Origin: UBA1731 sp964567665
GTDB taxonomy: Bacteria; Verrucomicrobiota; Kiritimatiellia; RFP12; UBA1067
Reading direction: 5' to 3'
Assembly (NCBI GenBank): GCA_964567665.1
Contig: CAZMNN010000027.1
Coordinates: forward strand, 1-33,665
DNA: 33,665 nucleotides
Shown: positions 24,330-33,272 of the stretch, one piece after another
Numbering within the stretch: the stretch's first letter is position 1
Layout: each line of letters begins with the position of its first letter
Translations under genes and position numbers: made by a program
Notes under the pieces: generated by a model
Database searches by the model: none
Told to the model about the DNA's origin: nothing
Seen by the model: the letters and a program-made list of their open reading frames with translations, nothing else

Positions 24330-25772
24330 ATGGTTAACCAGGACGTTTCGAGATATGGGTTAGCCACCCACTTAGCGATCGCCGCCGCATTGCCGGTGGC
24401 GTTGTCGCAATTTGTGTCGGCGTCCGTGCTTGGATGCTGCACTCTTTGGGTTTCAGCGTTTGCCGCCCTCTGGATGGTGATGGAGCCTTCCGTGTTTGCG
24501 GGCGAGACGGTGTCGATGGCGCGGCGGCGGATGGTTGGTGCGATGGTAAGGGATCCGTTCGTGTGGTTTCTCATGTTCGCGGTTCTCTTCAGCATGATTC
24601 GTTGGCTCAATTCGGACATACGGCTTGTGTTCAGTCCGGAGACTGCCGTGTGGACGGTAAAGGAGCCGACGATGGCGATCATGCCTGCGTCATCGGGAGA
24701 TGCCGGGTTTCTGCCGTTTTCGCTCATTGTTGCGGCTGCGATGGTCATGATCGGGGTAAGACACGCACTTGGACGGAATGCGAGGCTTTGGTTTGGCGTG
24801 TTCACCGGCGCGGTGTCCGCGACTGGCGCGATGGCCGCCGTCATATGCGCTGGGCTTGGGATGGAGCCGTTCAAGTCTGCGGCTATGGCCACCTTCGGCG
24901 CTCCGTCTTTTCCCGGATCGTTGTATGCGCTGCTCCTTCCGGTTGCCGTTGCGTGTGGCGTTGAAGCGGAGGAGCGCGGTATCACGAAGTCGCGTCTGCT
25001 CTTCGCATGGGCGGTTGCCGGAAACGCCGCCGGTGCGTACGTGTTTCTTCCGATGCTTCTTTCCCTGCCGTATCTCGCGCTGTCTGCCGTTGCGGCGGCG
25101 TTTGCCTTGGCGCTTGCGAAGTGCCGGAAGTCGGCAGCGATCATGGCGCGTGGCCTGGCAATGCTTTCACTTGGCATCGTTATGGCAGCAACCGCCATCA
25201 TCACGATGCCTGGTCAGGAGGTGCGCAGTTCAAAGATCGGCGGTCTTGAGATTGAAAAGGCGTATCCATCTGCGCTTGTGGACAGGAATGCGGCACTCCG
25301 GCGGATTGCGAAGACGATGTGGCTTACCCATCCGTGGTCTGGCGTAGGTGTCGGCGCATTTCCTCTTCAGGCATCGTTCAATGCCGATGAAGAGGATTGG
25401 TCGGTGCTTCCGCCCCAGCCGAAAAGCAGCGGCGACTGGTACACCAACCTCATCGCCGAAAGGGGCATAGTCGGCGGGCTGATGTGGGCGATAGCTGTAG
25501 GCTTCCTCCTTTGTTTCTGGTGTGTACGGCTTGTCGGGGCGTTTCGCTGGCGAAGCGAACAGAACGAAGGCTTCTCTCCGTCGCTGAACGTCCCTGCCGT
25601 CGCATGGATCGGTCCGCTTGTGCTTGTGGCCGCCGCCGTTGACGTATGGTTCTCCGCCGGGCTGCCGGTTGCGTCCGTGCCGGTGTGCATAGCCGTGGCG
25701 ATGCCGCTTGCGGCTGCGTCTTTTCCGAAGCCCAGGAGAAATTCAGACGACAAAGACGATAAGAGGGGATGA
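24330..25772 (+). CDS. O-antigen ligase / Wzy-like polymerase membrane protein
   Basis: This 480-residue protein has about ten hydrophobic segments spread over most of its length. Near residues 330-385 it carries the long periplasmic loop expected for the Wzy_C/O-antigen ligase family: WLTHPWSGVGVGAFPLQ, then SGDWYTNLIAERGIVGGLMWA, which resembles the 'hNxyLqllaE.GilG' pattern. Such proteins join lipid-linked sugar repeats to a growing chain or transfer them to lipid A. Since a Wzc-like kinase and a Wza-like exporter flank it, it is probably the Wzy polymerase of this cluster. The gene starts six bases after the barrel gene and ends three bases before the kinase gene. Confidence 0.8.
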   Translation: MVNQDVSRYGLATHLAIAAALPVALSQFVSASVLGCCTLWVSAFAALWMVMEPSVFAGETVSMARRRMVGAMVRDPFVWFLMFAVLFSMIRWLNSDIRLVFSPETAVWTVKEPTMAIMPASSGDAGFLPFSLIVAAAMVMIGVRHALGRNARLWFGVFTGAVSATGAMAAVICAGLGMEPFKSAAMATFGAPSFPGSLYALLLPVAVACGVEAEERGITKSRLLFAWAVAGNAAGAYVFLPMLLSLPYLALSAVAAAFALALAKCRKSAAIMARGLAMLSLGIVMAATAIITMPGQEVRSSKIGGLEIEKAYPSALVDRNAALRRIAKTMWLTHPWSGVGVGAFPLQASFNADEEDWSVLPPQPKSSGDWYTNLIAERGIVGGLMWAIAVGFLLCFWCVRLVGAFRWRSEQNEGFSPSLNVPAVAWIGPLVLVAAAVDVWFSAGLPVASVPVCIAVAMPLAAASFPKPRRNSDDKDDKRG

Positions 25773-25775
25773 CAC

Positions 25776-28121
25776 ATGGCTTCAGATACTCTTAAATACG
25801 GTGGCAAGCCGATCTATTCCGGCTCATCGAAGAAGTCGCCGATATACTACGGGATGTCCGGCAATGCGCCATACTACTATGGCGGACAGGGTGGGCATTA
25901 CGGACAGGCACCGTACTACTACGGCGGCGGTTCGCAGGATCCGGACTCTCTTGTCGGCACGATCACGCCCGCCCGTATTCTGCGCGTCATATCCCAGCGA
26001 TGGATTTCAGTCCTCGTGTTTCTGCTCGTAGGTCTTGTCGCATCGTTCGCCATCTACCGCATTTCGCCGACGATATACGAGGCGAAGTCCGTGTTCACCG
26101 TCCAGATGCGCAGCCGCGTCCAGCAGAACACGGGCACGTTGGGGCAGATGACGGAGATCGACTACGGAACTACGTATGACGAGGTGTTCAATACGCGCCT
26201 TTCCGACTGGCGATCTGAGAAGATCGTCACGAAGATCATGCAGCAGTACCGGGCGAACTATCCGGCCTCGACGGTCACTGATGACGAATTGCTGAAGGCG
26301 CTCACCTCGTCCGAACTGGAGCTTGTGCGCCGGTCAAGGCTAATCACGATTGCCGTCCGTTCAGGCTCTCCGCAGCTTGCGGCGGCGCTGGCCAATGCGT
26401 ACGCGGCGGCGATCGAGAGTTTTACGGATGAAGAGAACAAGGTTCGTTGCGACAAGGCGGTTGCGCAGATACACGAGCAGGTCGAGAAGCAGCGCCGCAT
26501 GGATGAGAGGGTTGCGGCGGAGCTTCTCAACTTCCGCAAGAAGCACAAGCTCGACAACCTGAGAAGCGAGCGCGAAATCGTCCAGCAGTCGCTCCAGAAG
26601 GTGACGACGGACGTTCTTGCGCTTGAGACGGAGGTGACGAGCGCGGTCGAGTGGGAGAAGGTGCTTGAGGCTGCACAGGAAACGCCGGAGGATTTCGGTG
26701 CGCTTCCGTCTGCGGTGCCGCGCTCGACGGAGATCGGCGAGGCCTACATGGAGCTGCAGAAGTGCAAGATGGAGCTTAATTCGCTGCTTACGTCCTTCAC
26801 CACCAGCCATCCGGAGGTGCGCGTCAAGCAGAAGAATCTCGACATCCTGAAGCAGCAGTTCACGGAGTCCGTATCCCGTGCGCTTGCGACGGCGCACGGA
26901 AACCTTGCCGCATACAGGAACCAGCTTGCCGTCCACAAGAAGAACAGGGACAGGCTAACGGCCACGCTTGCCGACATAGACCAGAAGATAATCTCCGCCG
27001 AATCCGGCCTTGCGCAGTTCGAGAGCGAGAAGGAGATATCGTCGCAGCTCCTCAAGCAGCTTCAGCAGGAGGAGAACACCGCCCGCATTGCGGCGGAGGC
27101 GAACAACGAAATCGTCTGCGTAGGTCCGCCGGCGACGGTTCCTGAAAAGCCGGTGCTGCCGAACCCGATTGTGATATTCGCCGTCGGCATGATGGGATCT
27201 CTGGCGTTCGGACTCCTGTTTGTGCTGATACTCGACCATCTTGAAGATACGATCGTCTCCATCTCCGATATTGAGACGCGCCTTGCTCTCAAGGTTCTCG
27301 CGGTGCTTCCGCACGTGCGCCGCAAGCGCAGGGAAGATGTCGCAAGGTTCATCTCGGATAACAAGTACTCGCAGTTCGCCGAGGCTGTCGCCGGGCTTCG
27401 CAACCTTCTCGACTCGCCGCGATATGCCGAGATGAACAAGGTGATGCTCATAATGTCGACGCAGCCGGCGGAAGGCAAGTCCATCACGAGCTGTTCCCTC
27501 GCCATATCGAACGCGCAGGCGCGCCGCAGGACGCTGCTTGTCGATTTCGACCTTCGCCGTCCGCGCCTTGCGCACATATGGGGGCTTGACGACATCGAGA
27601 GCGAGCGTTCCTTTTCGCACACCCTTCAGAAAGGCGGGCATTGCAATTTCGCTTCTCTCGTCAACCATACCAATGTGGAAAACCTTGACGTAATCGTATC
27701 CCTTCAGCCTGAAGGCGTGGATCCGGCGTCCATAATGGGTTCGAACATCGTTCCTGAGTTCTTCGCATGGGCGCGGGAGAACTATGACCGCGTAATCATC
27801 GACTCGCCGCCGTTCGGAATTGTCGGTGACGTGATGACGCTCGCCTCCATGGTCGATGGCGTAATGATCGTGTGCTGTCCTGACCGCACGCACTTCCGCC
27901 CGATACAGTCTGCATCTCGCAACCTTGCAGAGGCAGGGGCTACGGTGTTCGGCGTAATCGTGAACGACGTCGAGACCACCCAGATGAACGATGCGTTTTC
28001 GATGCATGGCCACTACGGATATGGCTACAACGGATACGAATATGGCGGCTACAGCGCGAAGCGGAATGCAAAGATTTCCACTTCCGTTGAGGCGTCAAAG
28101 ACCGTAACCGACGAGGAGTAG
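25776..28121 (+). CDS. Wzc-like polysaccharide co-polymerase / BY-type tyrosine autokinase
   Basis: This 781-residue protein combines a Wzz chain-length domain with a BY-kinase. Transmembrane helices lie near residues 76-95 (WISVLVFLLVGLVASFAIYR) and 465-488 (IVIFAVGMMGSLAFGLLFVL), with a long coiled-coil periplasmic region between. The kinase domain has Walker A STQPAEGKSITS (Lys568), Walker A' LLVDFDLRRPRL and Walker B VIIDSPPFG. The C-terminal tail has six tyrosines (HYGYGYNGYEYGGY), the usual autophosphorylation cluster. The first ~50 residues carry eleven further tyrosines (positions 8, 14, 24, 25, 33-35, 42 and 47-49), which is unusual. Its role is to control polymer length and export with the Wza-like protein. 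GAGGGG lies about seven bases before the start, and the gene is tightly linked to rmlB. Confidence 0.92.
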   Translation: MASDTLKYGGKPIYSGSSKKSPIYYGMSGNAPYYYGGQGGHYGQAPYYYGGGSQDPDSLVGTITPARILRVISQRWISVLVFLLVGLVASFAIYRISPTIYEAKSVFTVQMRSRVQQNTGTLGQMTEIDYGTTYDEVFNTRLSDWRSEKIVTKIMQQYRANYPASTVTDDELLKALTSSELELVRRSRLITIAVRSGSPQLAAALANAYAAAIESFTDEENKVRCDKAVAQIHEQVEKQRRMDERVAAELLNFRKKHKLDNLRSEREIVQQSLQKVTTDVLALETEVTSAVEWEKVLEAAQETPEDFGALPSAVPRSTEIGEAYMELQKCKMELNSLLTSFTTSHPEVRVKQKNLDILKQQFTESVSRALATAHGNLAAYRNQLAVHKKNRDRLTATLADIDQKIISAESGLAQFESEKEISSQLLKQLQQEENTARIAAEANNEIVCVGPPATVPEKPVLPNPIVIFAVGMMGSLAFGLLFVLILDHLEDTIVSISDIETRLALKVLAVLPHVRRKRREDVARFISDNKYSQFAEAVAGLRNLLDSPRYAEMNKVMLIMSTQPAEGKSITSCSLAISNAQARRRTLLVDFDLRRPRLAHIWGLDDIESERSFSHTLQKGGHCNFASLVNHTNVENLDVIVSLQPEGVDPASIMGSNIVPEFFAWARENYDRVIIDSPPFGIVGDVMTLASMVDGVMIVCCPDRTHFRPIQSASRNLAEAGATVFGVIVNDVETTQMNDAFSMHGHYGYGYNGYEYGGYSAKRNAKISTSVEASKTVTDEE

Positions 28122-28125
28122 CGCC

Positions 28126-29286
28126 ATGGCATACTCGAAACGCTGCATTGTGACAGGTGGCGCCGGGTTCATCGGTTCCGCGCTTGTGCGCCATCTCGTG
28201 CGCGACACCGAAGCCACTGTGCTTGTCGTTGACAAGCTGACTTACGCCGGAAATCTCGAATCGCTCAAGGAAGTTGATGTCCAGCCCTGGTCCGCACCCG
28301 ATGCGATGTGCGACGAGATATGCTCCGGCGGAGTGCGTCCGCCGTCCCGCTGCCAGTTCCTGCAGGCGGACATCTGTGACATGGGTGCGATGCAGGCGAC
28401 GTTCGACGTGTTCCAGCCGGACACCGTCTTTCATCTTGCGGCGGAGTCGCACGTTGACAGGTCGATTGACGGACCCGGCGAGTTCATCAGGACGAATGTG
28501 GGCGGAACCGCGACGCTCCTGCAGGCTGCGCTTGCGTATTGGATGGGGTTGCCGGACTCTCTGCCTGACGGTGCGCCGCATTCCGCGACAAAGGCATCGT
28601 TCCGCTTCCAGCACATATCGACCGACGAGGTGTACGGTTCGCTCGGCGAAACCGGGTTCTTCACCGAGAGCACTCCATATTCGCCGCATTCGCCGTACTC
28701 CGCATCGAAAGCGGCGTCTGACCATCTTGTTCGCGCCTGGCACGATACATATGGGCTTCCGACGCTTATCACCAATTGCTCGAACAACTACGGGCCGTAC
28801 CATTTCCCGGAAAAGCTGATTCCGCTCGTGATTCTGAACTGCCTTGACGGCAAGCCGCTTCCGGTGTACGGCAAGGGGGCAAACGTGCGCGACTGGCTGT
28901 ATGTGGATGACCATGTGGCGGCGCTTCGGCTTGTCAACGAGAAGGGCGTTCCGGGAGAGACGTACAATGTTGGCGGGCACAACGAGCGCACGAACCTCGA
29001 CGTGGTGAAGGCTGTCTGTGAGATCCTTGACGGGCTTCGTCCGCGTCAGGACGGAAAGTACGCAGACCTGATAACCTATGTCGCAGATCGTCCGGGACAT
29101 GATCTGCGCTATGCGATCGATTCGTCGAAACTGATCGGTGAGCTTGGCTGGCATCCTGCGGAGAGCTTCGATACGGGTCTACGCAAGACGGTGCAGTGGT
29201 ATCTCGACAACGAATGGTGGTGGCGTCCCATCAGGGAGAAGCGCTATTCCGGCGAACGCCTCGGCACCGGCGTGAAGCAGGGATGA
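28126..29286 (+). CDS. rmlB: dTDP-glucose 4,6-dehydratase
   Basis: This 386-residue short-chain dehydrogenase-like enzyme converts dTDP-glucose to dTDP-4-keto-6-deoxyglucose, the step that leads to dTDP-rhamnose. TGGAGFIGS at residues 10-18 is the NAD-binding motif. HLAAESHVDRSI, HISTDEVYGSLGE (catalytic Asp-Glu) and PYSASKAASDHLVRA (YxxxK) are family marks, as are NCSNNYGPYHFPEKLIP and YVADRPGHDLRYAID. An insert of about 20 residues after residue 48 (VDVQPWSAPDAMCDEI...) is not usual and contains two cysteines. The start follows the kinase stop by four bases with a GAGGAG ribosome binding site. The other rml genes are not in the window, so rhamnose synthesis must be completed elsewhere. Confidence 0.93.
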   Translation: MAYSKRCIVTGGAGFIGSALVRHLVRDTEATVLVVDKLTYAGNLESLKEVDVQPWSAPDAMCDEICSGGVRPPSRCQFLQADICDMGAMQATFDVFQPDTVFHLAAESHVDRSIDGPGEFIRTNVGGTATLLQAALAYWMGLPDSLPDGAPHSATKASFRFQHISTDEVYGSLGETGFFTESTPYSPHSPYSASKAASDHLVRAWHDTYGLPTLITNCSNNYGPYHFPEKLIPLVILNCLDGKPLPVYGKGANVRDWLYVDDHVAALRLVNEKGVPGETYNVGGHNERTNLDVVKAVCEILDGLRPRQDGKYADLITYVADRPGHDLRYAIDSSKLIGELGWHPAESFDTGLRKTVQWYLDNEWWWRPIREKRYSGERLGTGVKQG

Positions 29287-29290
29287 AGCC

Positions 29291-32200
29291 TTGCAGCGCA
29301 GGTTTGACATATTCGCGAAAGCGTTTTGGGCGGGCGTTCCTGACGGAGCGCCCGCTGTTGCCTATCCCGCACTCGCCGGGAGCGCAAACGCCTTTGCGGC
29401 GGCTGCGATTGCGGTGCGCAGCAAAGGCGTTGTGCTGGCTGTCGCGCCGGGACTGCCGGAGGCTGATGTCATTTTCGAAGACCTTGAGGCGATCGCCGAC
29501 GAGACAGGCATCCGCGCACTTGAGTTTCCGCCGGCGATCGAGGACGACAGAACGGCAACTGCGGCGCGGCTCAAGGTGTCTGCTGCGCTCGGCGCCTATT
29601 CGATACGCCCGTATCCGCTTGTGGTCGTAGCGCCTGTGATGGCTCTTCGTGAACCGGTCGCATCGTGTGATGTCGCCCGCGAGGCGGAGATGCGGCTTTC
29701 AGTCGAAGATGGCGGCGCGGGGGGGCTGACTTTCGCGGAACTCCAGAAAAGGCTGTTGGCGGCGGGCTATGAACGTTCCGTGGAGGTGTTCTCCCCGGGC
29801 GAGTTCTCCGTTCGCGGCGGAGTGCTGGACGTGTGGAGTCCGGATGCGGAACATCCGGTGAGGGCGGAGTTCTTCGGCGATGACATGGAGAGTCTGCGCG
29901 AGTTCGATTCGTCCACGCAGATGTCCATCCGCCGGATCGATTCGGCCACACTTGCACCGGTATCGCTGAAAGGTCGGGGCGGAGACGCTGACGCCCAGGA
30001 ATCTCCGGTGCAGTCATTGCTCTATTCGCTTCTCCCGGAGGGAAGTGCGATATTCGCCATCGACCACAACTCATATCCGTCGGATGTGGCGGCAATCCCG
30101 TCCGGAAGATTCCGGATGTTCTTCACTGGCGACCCTGCGCCGCGTGGAGTGCCTACGTGTCCGTTCATGGCGTCGCCGCTTCCCGGTTTTGCGGAGCAGC
30201 GCGTCACGGACGCAATGCTCGTGGATCGCGTACGCGAGACGCTCAACCGGCACCTTGCCGCCGCTCGCTCGAACGGCTCGTTGGTTGTGGAGGATGATGC
30301 GCTGAGCGGCGGGTTCTCGTGTGATGGCCTTGTCATCGCCGCAAAGTCCGACAGAATCCCCGGTGCGCGAGGACGTTCCGTTCGGAGGGGTGCGCGGGCG
30401 GATGCCGCTGCACATTCCGGTGAGCGATTGTCGGAGGTGATGGACATAGAGCCGGGCGAACTCGTGGTGCATCTCGACTACGGGATAGGACGCTTTCTCG
30501 GCTCCACCGAGATAGAGGTCGGTGATTCCCGCAGCGAGGTGTTCACCGTCGAATATGCCGACGGAGCGAAGCTTCACGTTCCGGTGGCACACGCGCATCT
30601 GCTTTCGCGCTACGTTGGCGTGAGGGGCGAGAAGGTGAAGCTGCACCGGCTCGACGGACGCCGCTGGAGCAGGGAGAAGTCCGATGCCCAGAAGGCCGTG
30701 GCCGACCTTGCCGCCGGGCTGCTTGAGACGCAGGCGCGTCGTGCCGTCGTGCCGGGTTTTGCCTACGACGTTGAGGCGGAAGGCACTGCGGAGTTTGAGG
30801 CGGCGTTCCCGTACGAGGAGACTCCGGATCAGGCAAAGGCGATAGCGGACGTCAAGCGGGATCTTGCATCGACGAAGCCGATGGATCGGCTCATATGCGG
30901 CGATGCCGGGTACGGCAAGACGGAAGTCGCCATGCGGGCGGCGTTCATCGCCGCCATGAACGGCAAGCAGACGGCATTGCTTGCGCCGACAACGGTTCTT
31001 GCCCAGCAGCACTACGAGACTTTCCTTGCGAGGTTCGACGGCACTCCGGTGCGCATCGAGACGATGAGCCGTTTTCTGACGGATGACGGGAAGAAAGGCG
31101 TCCGCGCAAGGATCGCAAGCGGAGCGACTGACATAGTCATCGGCACCCATGCGCTCCTTTCGTCGAAGATCCGGTTCCATGACCTCGGTCTGATTGTGGT
31201 AGACGAGGAGCAGCGGTTCGGGGTGAGGCACAAGGAGTATCTTAAGCGCCTGAGGGCCACGGCGGACGTCCTTACGATGAGCGCAACCCCGATTCCGCGT
31301 ACGCTGTACATGTCGATGACCGGTGCGCGGGATCTTTCCGTGCTCAAGACGCCGCCGCGCGAGCGCGTGGCCACAGAGACCAAGATTGTGCGCAATTCCG
31401 ATGCGACAGTGCAGTCCGCCATAGCAAGGGAGCTTGCTCGCGGCGGACAGGTCTATTACCTGCATAATCGCGTGATGACAATATCGAAGGCGGAAAGGCG
31501 GCTCCGCTCGCTTTTCCCGGACGCAAAGATAGACGTTGCGCATGGGCAGATGCCGACCATGACGCTTGCGGACAAGATGCGCCGCTTCGCCGAGGGGCGC
31601 ACCGACGTGCTGATCTGCACCACAATTGTGGAGTCCGGCCTCGACATTGCGCGGGCGAACACGATTATCGTAGACAGGGCAGACCGGTTCGGCATTGCAG
31701 AGCTGTACCAGCTGCGCGGACGCGTTGGACGCGGGGCGCGCCAGGGCTATGCGTACTTCCTGCTGCCGTCGGAGGGGCTTGTCGATGCAGAGGCGCGGGA
31801 GCGTCTTGACGCTCTCCGCAAGCATTCTGGACACGGCAGCGGATACAACCTTTCACTGCGCGATCTTGAGATACGCGGCGCCGGCAACCTGCTCGGCAGC
31901 GAACAGTCAGGACATATCGCCGCGATAGGCTTCTCGCTTTACTGTCAGCTTCTCCAGCGTACCATAGCGAAGATGAGGGGCGAGACCGTGCCGGACATAG
32001 TGGACGTATCGGTGAACCTTGACTTCATAGACTTTTCGCCGGGGACGGCAGACCGAGATTCAGGCGCGTCGCTTCCGTACGACTATGTGGAGGAGGAGGC
32101 GCAGCGCATGGACTTCCACCGGCGTCTCGCTGAGGCGGTGACCGTGAAGGACGTGTCGCGCCTCAGGCGTGAGCTTGCCGACAGATACGGCAGATTGCCG

Positions 32201-32401
32201 CCGGCGGCGGTGCGTCTCGTGCGGCTTGCGGAGTTCAGGGTGAAGTGCGCCGCAAGGCGCGTGGCGCGTATAGACGTGAGAGGGGCGAAGGCGATCTTCT
32301 ACCTGCAGGGGAGCCGCGACCCGTCGTTCGTGGAGCGGATGCCGGGCGGTTCGGCAGACCGCAAGATAGCGGCGCTCTTCAAGATGATTGATTCTCTGTA
32401 G
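29291..32401 (+). CDS. mfd: Transcription-repair coupling factor
   Basis: This 1036-residue protein is Mfd, which removes RNA polymerase stalled at DNA damage and recruits the UvrA repair complex. A UvrB-like part (FSVRGGVLDVWSPD, AEFFGDDMESLREFD) lies near residues 170-210. The RNA-polymerase-interacting CarD/TRCF domain (GELVVHLDYGIGRFLG) starts near 385. The translocase has Walker A GDAGYGKTE near 537, DEEQRFGVRHKE near 638, SATPIPRTLYMSMTGARDL, and LRGRVGRGARQGYAYFL near 809. The C-terminal domain runs from about 915. It is shorter than the 1148-residue E. coli protein. The start must be a rare codon: TTG 29291, since the first internal Met lies far downstream. It begins four bases after rmlB. 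Confidence 0.95.
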   Translation: MQRRFDIFAKAFWAGVPDGAPAVAYPALAGSANAFAAAAIAVRSKGVVLAVAPGLPEADVIFEDLEAIADETGIRALEFPPAIEDDRTATAARLKVSAALGAYSIRPYPLVVVAPVMALREPVASCDVAREAEMRLSVEDGGAGGLTFAELQKRLLAAGYERSVEVFSPGEFSVRGGVLDVWSPDAEHPVRAEFFGDDMESLREFDSSTQMSIRRIDSATLAPVSLKGRGGDADAQESPVQSLLYSLLPEGSAIFAIDHNSYPSDVAAIPSGRFRMFFTGDPAPRGVPTCPFMASPLPGFAEQRVTDAMLVDRVRETLNRHLAAARSNGSLVVEDDALSGGFSCDGLVIAAKSDRIPGARGRSVRRGARADAAAHSGERLSEVMDIEPGELVVHLDYGIGRFLGSTEIEVGDSRSEVFTVEYADGAKLHVPVAHAHLLSRYVGVRGEKVKLHRLDGRRWSREKSDAQKAVADLAAGLLETQARRAVVPGFAYDVEAEGTAEFEAAFPYEETPDQAKAIADVKRDLASTKPMDRLICGDAGYGKTEVAMRAAFIAAMNGKQTALLAPTTVLAQQHYETFLARFDGTPVRIETMSRFLTDDGKKGVRARIASGATDIVIGTHALLSSKIRFHDLGLIVVDEEQRFGVRHKEYLKRLRATADVLTMSATPIPRTLYMSMTGARDLSVLKTPPRERVATETKIVRNSDATVQSAIARELARGGQVYYLHNRVMTISKAERRLRSLFPDAKIDVAHGQMPTMTLADKMRRFAEGRTDVLICTTIVESGLDIARANTIIVDRADRFGIAELYQLRGRVGRGARQGYAYFLLPSEGLVDAEARERLDALRKHSGHGSGYNLSLRDLEIRGAGNLLGSEQSGHIAAIGFSLYCQLLQRTIAKMRGETVPDIVDVSVNLDFIDFSPGTADRDSGASLPYDYVEEEAQRMDFHRRLAEAVTVKDVSRLRRELADRYGRLPPAAVRLVRLAEFRVKCAARRVARIDVRGAKAIFYLQGSRDPSFVERMPGGSADRKIAALFKMIDSL

Positions 32402-32470
32402 GAACGGCGATTCCCGGCAACCGAATGATGGCCTTTGTGACGGTCGACGATTACGCAGGGCACCATCTTG

Positions 32471-32479
32471 TGATATACT
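32471..32479 (+). promoter_or_regulatory. Extended -10 promoter element before panB
   Basis: TGATATACT is a strong extended -10 box (TGn plus TATACT), with no clear -35 match. It ends ten bases before ATG 32490, so transcription should start within a few bases of the start codon. No Shine-Dalgarno sequence lies in the gap, in line with a leaderless or nearly leaderless panB transcript. The rest of the 88-base gap after mfd shows nothing else. Confidence 0.6.
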
Positions 32480-32489
32480 TCACGCCACT

Positions 32490-33272
32490 ATGAAAAAGTG
32501 GACGGTTGCGGCTTTCAGGGCCGCCAAGGGAAAACAGAGACTTGGTTGCTGCACGGCATACGATGCCTGCTTTGCGCGTCTTGCGGATGAGGCAGGAGTG
32601 CCGTGCATACTTGTCGGCGATTCCATGGGCATGACGGTTCTCGGCTATGGAACTACGCTGCCGGTGAAGATGGAGGAGACGCTTTCCGCGACGGCTGCCG
32701 TTGTGCGGGCGGTGAAGGATGCGCTTGTCGTAGCCGATATGCCGTTCGGATCGTATCAGTGCGGCGACGATCTGGCGATGGCGAATGCGGTGGCCTGCCT
32801 CAAGGCCGGCGCGGACGCAGTGAAGCTTGAGGGTGGGGCATCCGTCTGCGGGCTTATCCGGCGCATGACGGATGCCGGAATACCGGTGCTGGCGCACGTC
32901 GGCATGATGCCGCAGCGCGTAAATGCGTATGGCGGATTCAGGAAGCAGGGCAAGACGCGGGAAGAGGCCGTGAAGGTGATTGCGGACGCCCGTGCGGTGG
33001 AAGAGGCGGGTGCGTTCGCCGTCACGCTGGAATGTGTCCCGTCGGAGCTTGCCGCCGAAGTTACCGCTGCACTTGCGATCCCGACGATCGGCATCGGGGC
33101 GGGGCCGGTGTGCGATGCGCAGTGGCTTGTCATGCACGACCTTCTTGGGCTTGGGGAAGACCATGTGCCGTCGTTCGCGAAGCAGTACGCGAATCTTGCG
33201 GCGGAGGCGAAACGCGCCTTCGCGCAGTATGTCGAAGAAGTGGCGTCCGGCACGTTCCCGCCAGCGAAATAG
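32490..33272 (+). CDS. panB: 3-methyl-2-oxobutanoate hydroxymethyltransferase (ketopantoate hydroxymethyltransferase)
   Basis: This 260-residue enzyme makes ketopantoate from 2-ketoisovalerate and 5,10-methylene-tetrahydrofolate, the first committed step of pantothenate and CoA synthesis in the cytoplasm. The (beta/alpha)8 barrel motifs are all present: TAYDACFARLADEAGV, ILVGDSMGMTVLGYGTT (Mg2+-binding Asp44), VVADMPFGSYQ (Asp83), AVKLEGG (Lys112, Glu114), LECVPSELA (catalytic Glu181) and TIGIGAGP. Their positions match the E. coli enzyme closely. The open frame reaches 34 codons upstream to a TTG at 32388, but homology and the promoter fix the start at ATG 32490. panC is not nearby. Confidence 0.96.
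   Translation: MKKWTVAAFRAAKGKQRLGCCTAYDACFARLADEAGVPCILVGDSMGMTVLGYGTTLPVKMEETLSATAAVVRAVKDALVVADMPFGSYQCGDDLAMANAVACLKAGADAVKLEGGASVCGLIRRMTDAGIPVLAHVGMMPQRVNAYGGFRKQGKTREEAVKVIADARAVEEAGAFAVTLECVPSELAAEVTAALAIPTIGIGAGPVCDAQWLVMHDLLGLGEDHVPSFAKQYANLAAEAKRAFAQYVEEVASGTFPPAK

Noticed and set aside
30071..31834. Long open frame on the minus strand (587 codons)
   Set aside because: It is antisense to mfd, which has unmistakable motifs. The predicted protein is Arg/His-rich without any domain, as expected from G+C-rich shadow frames.
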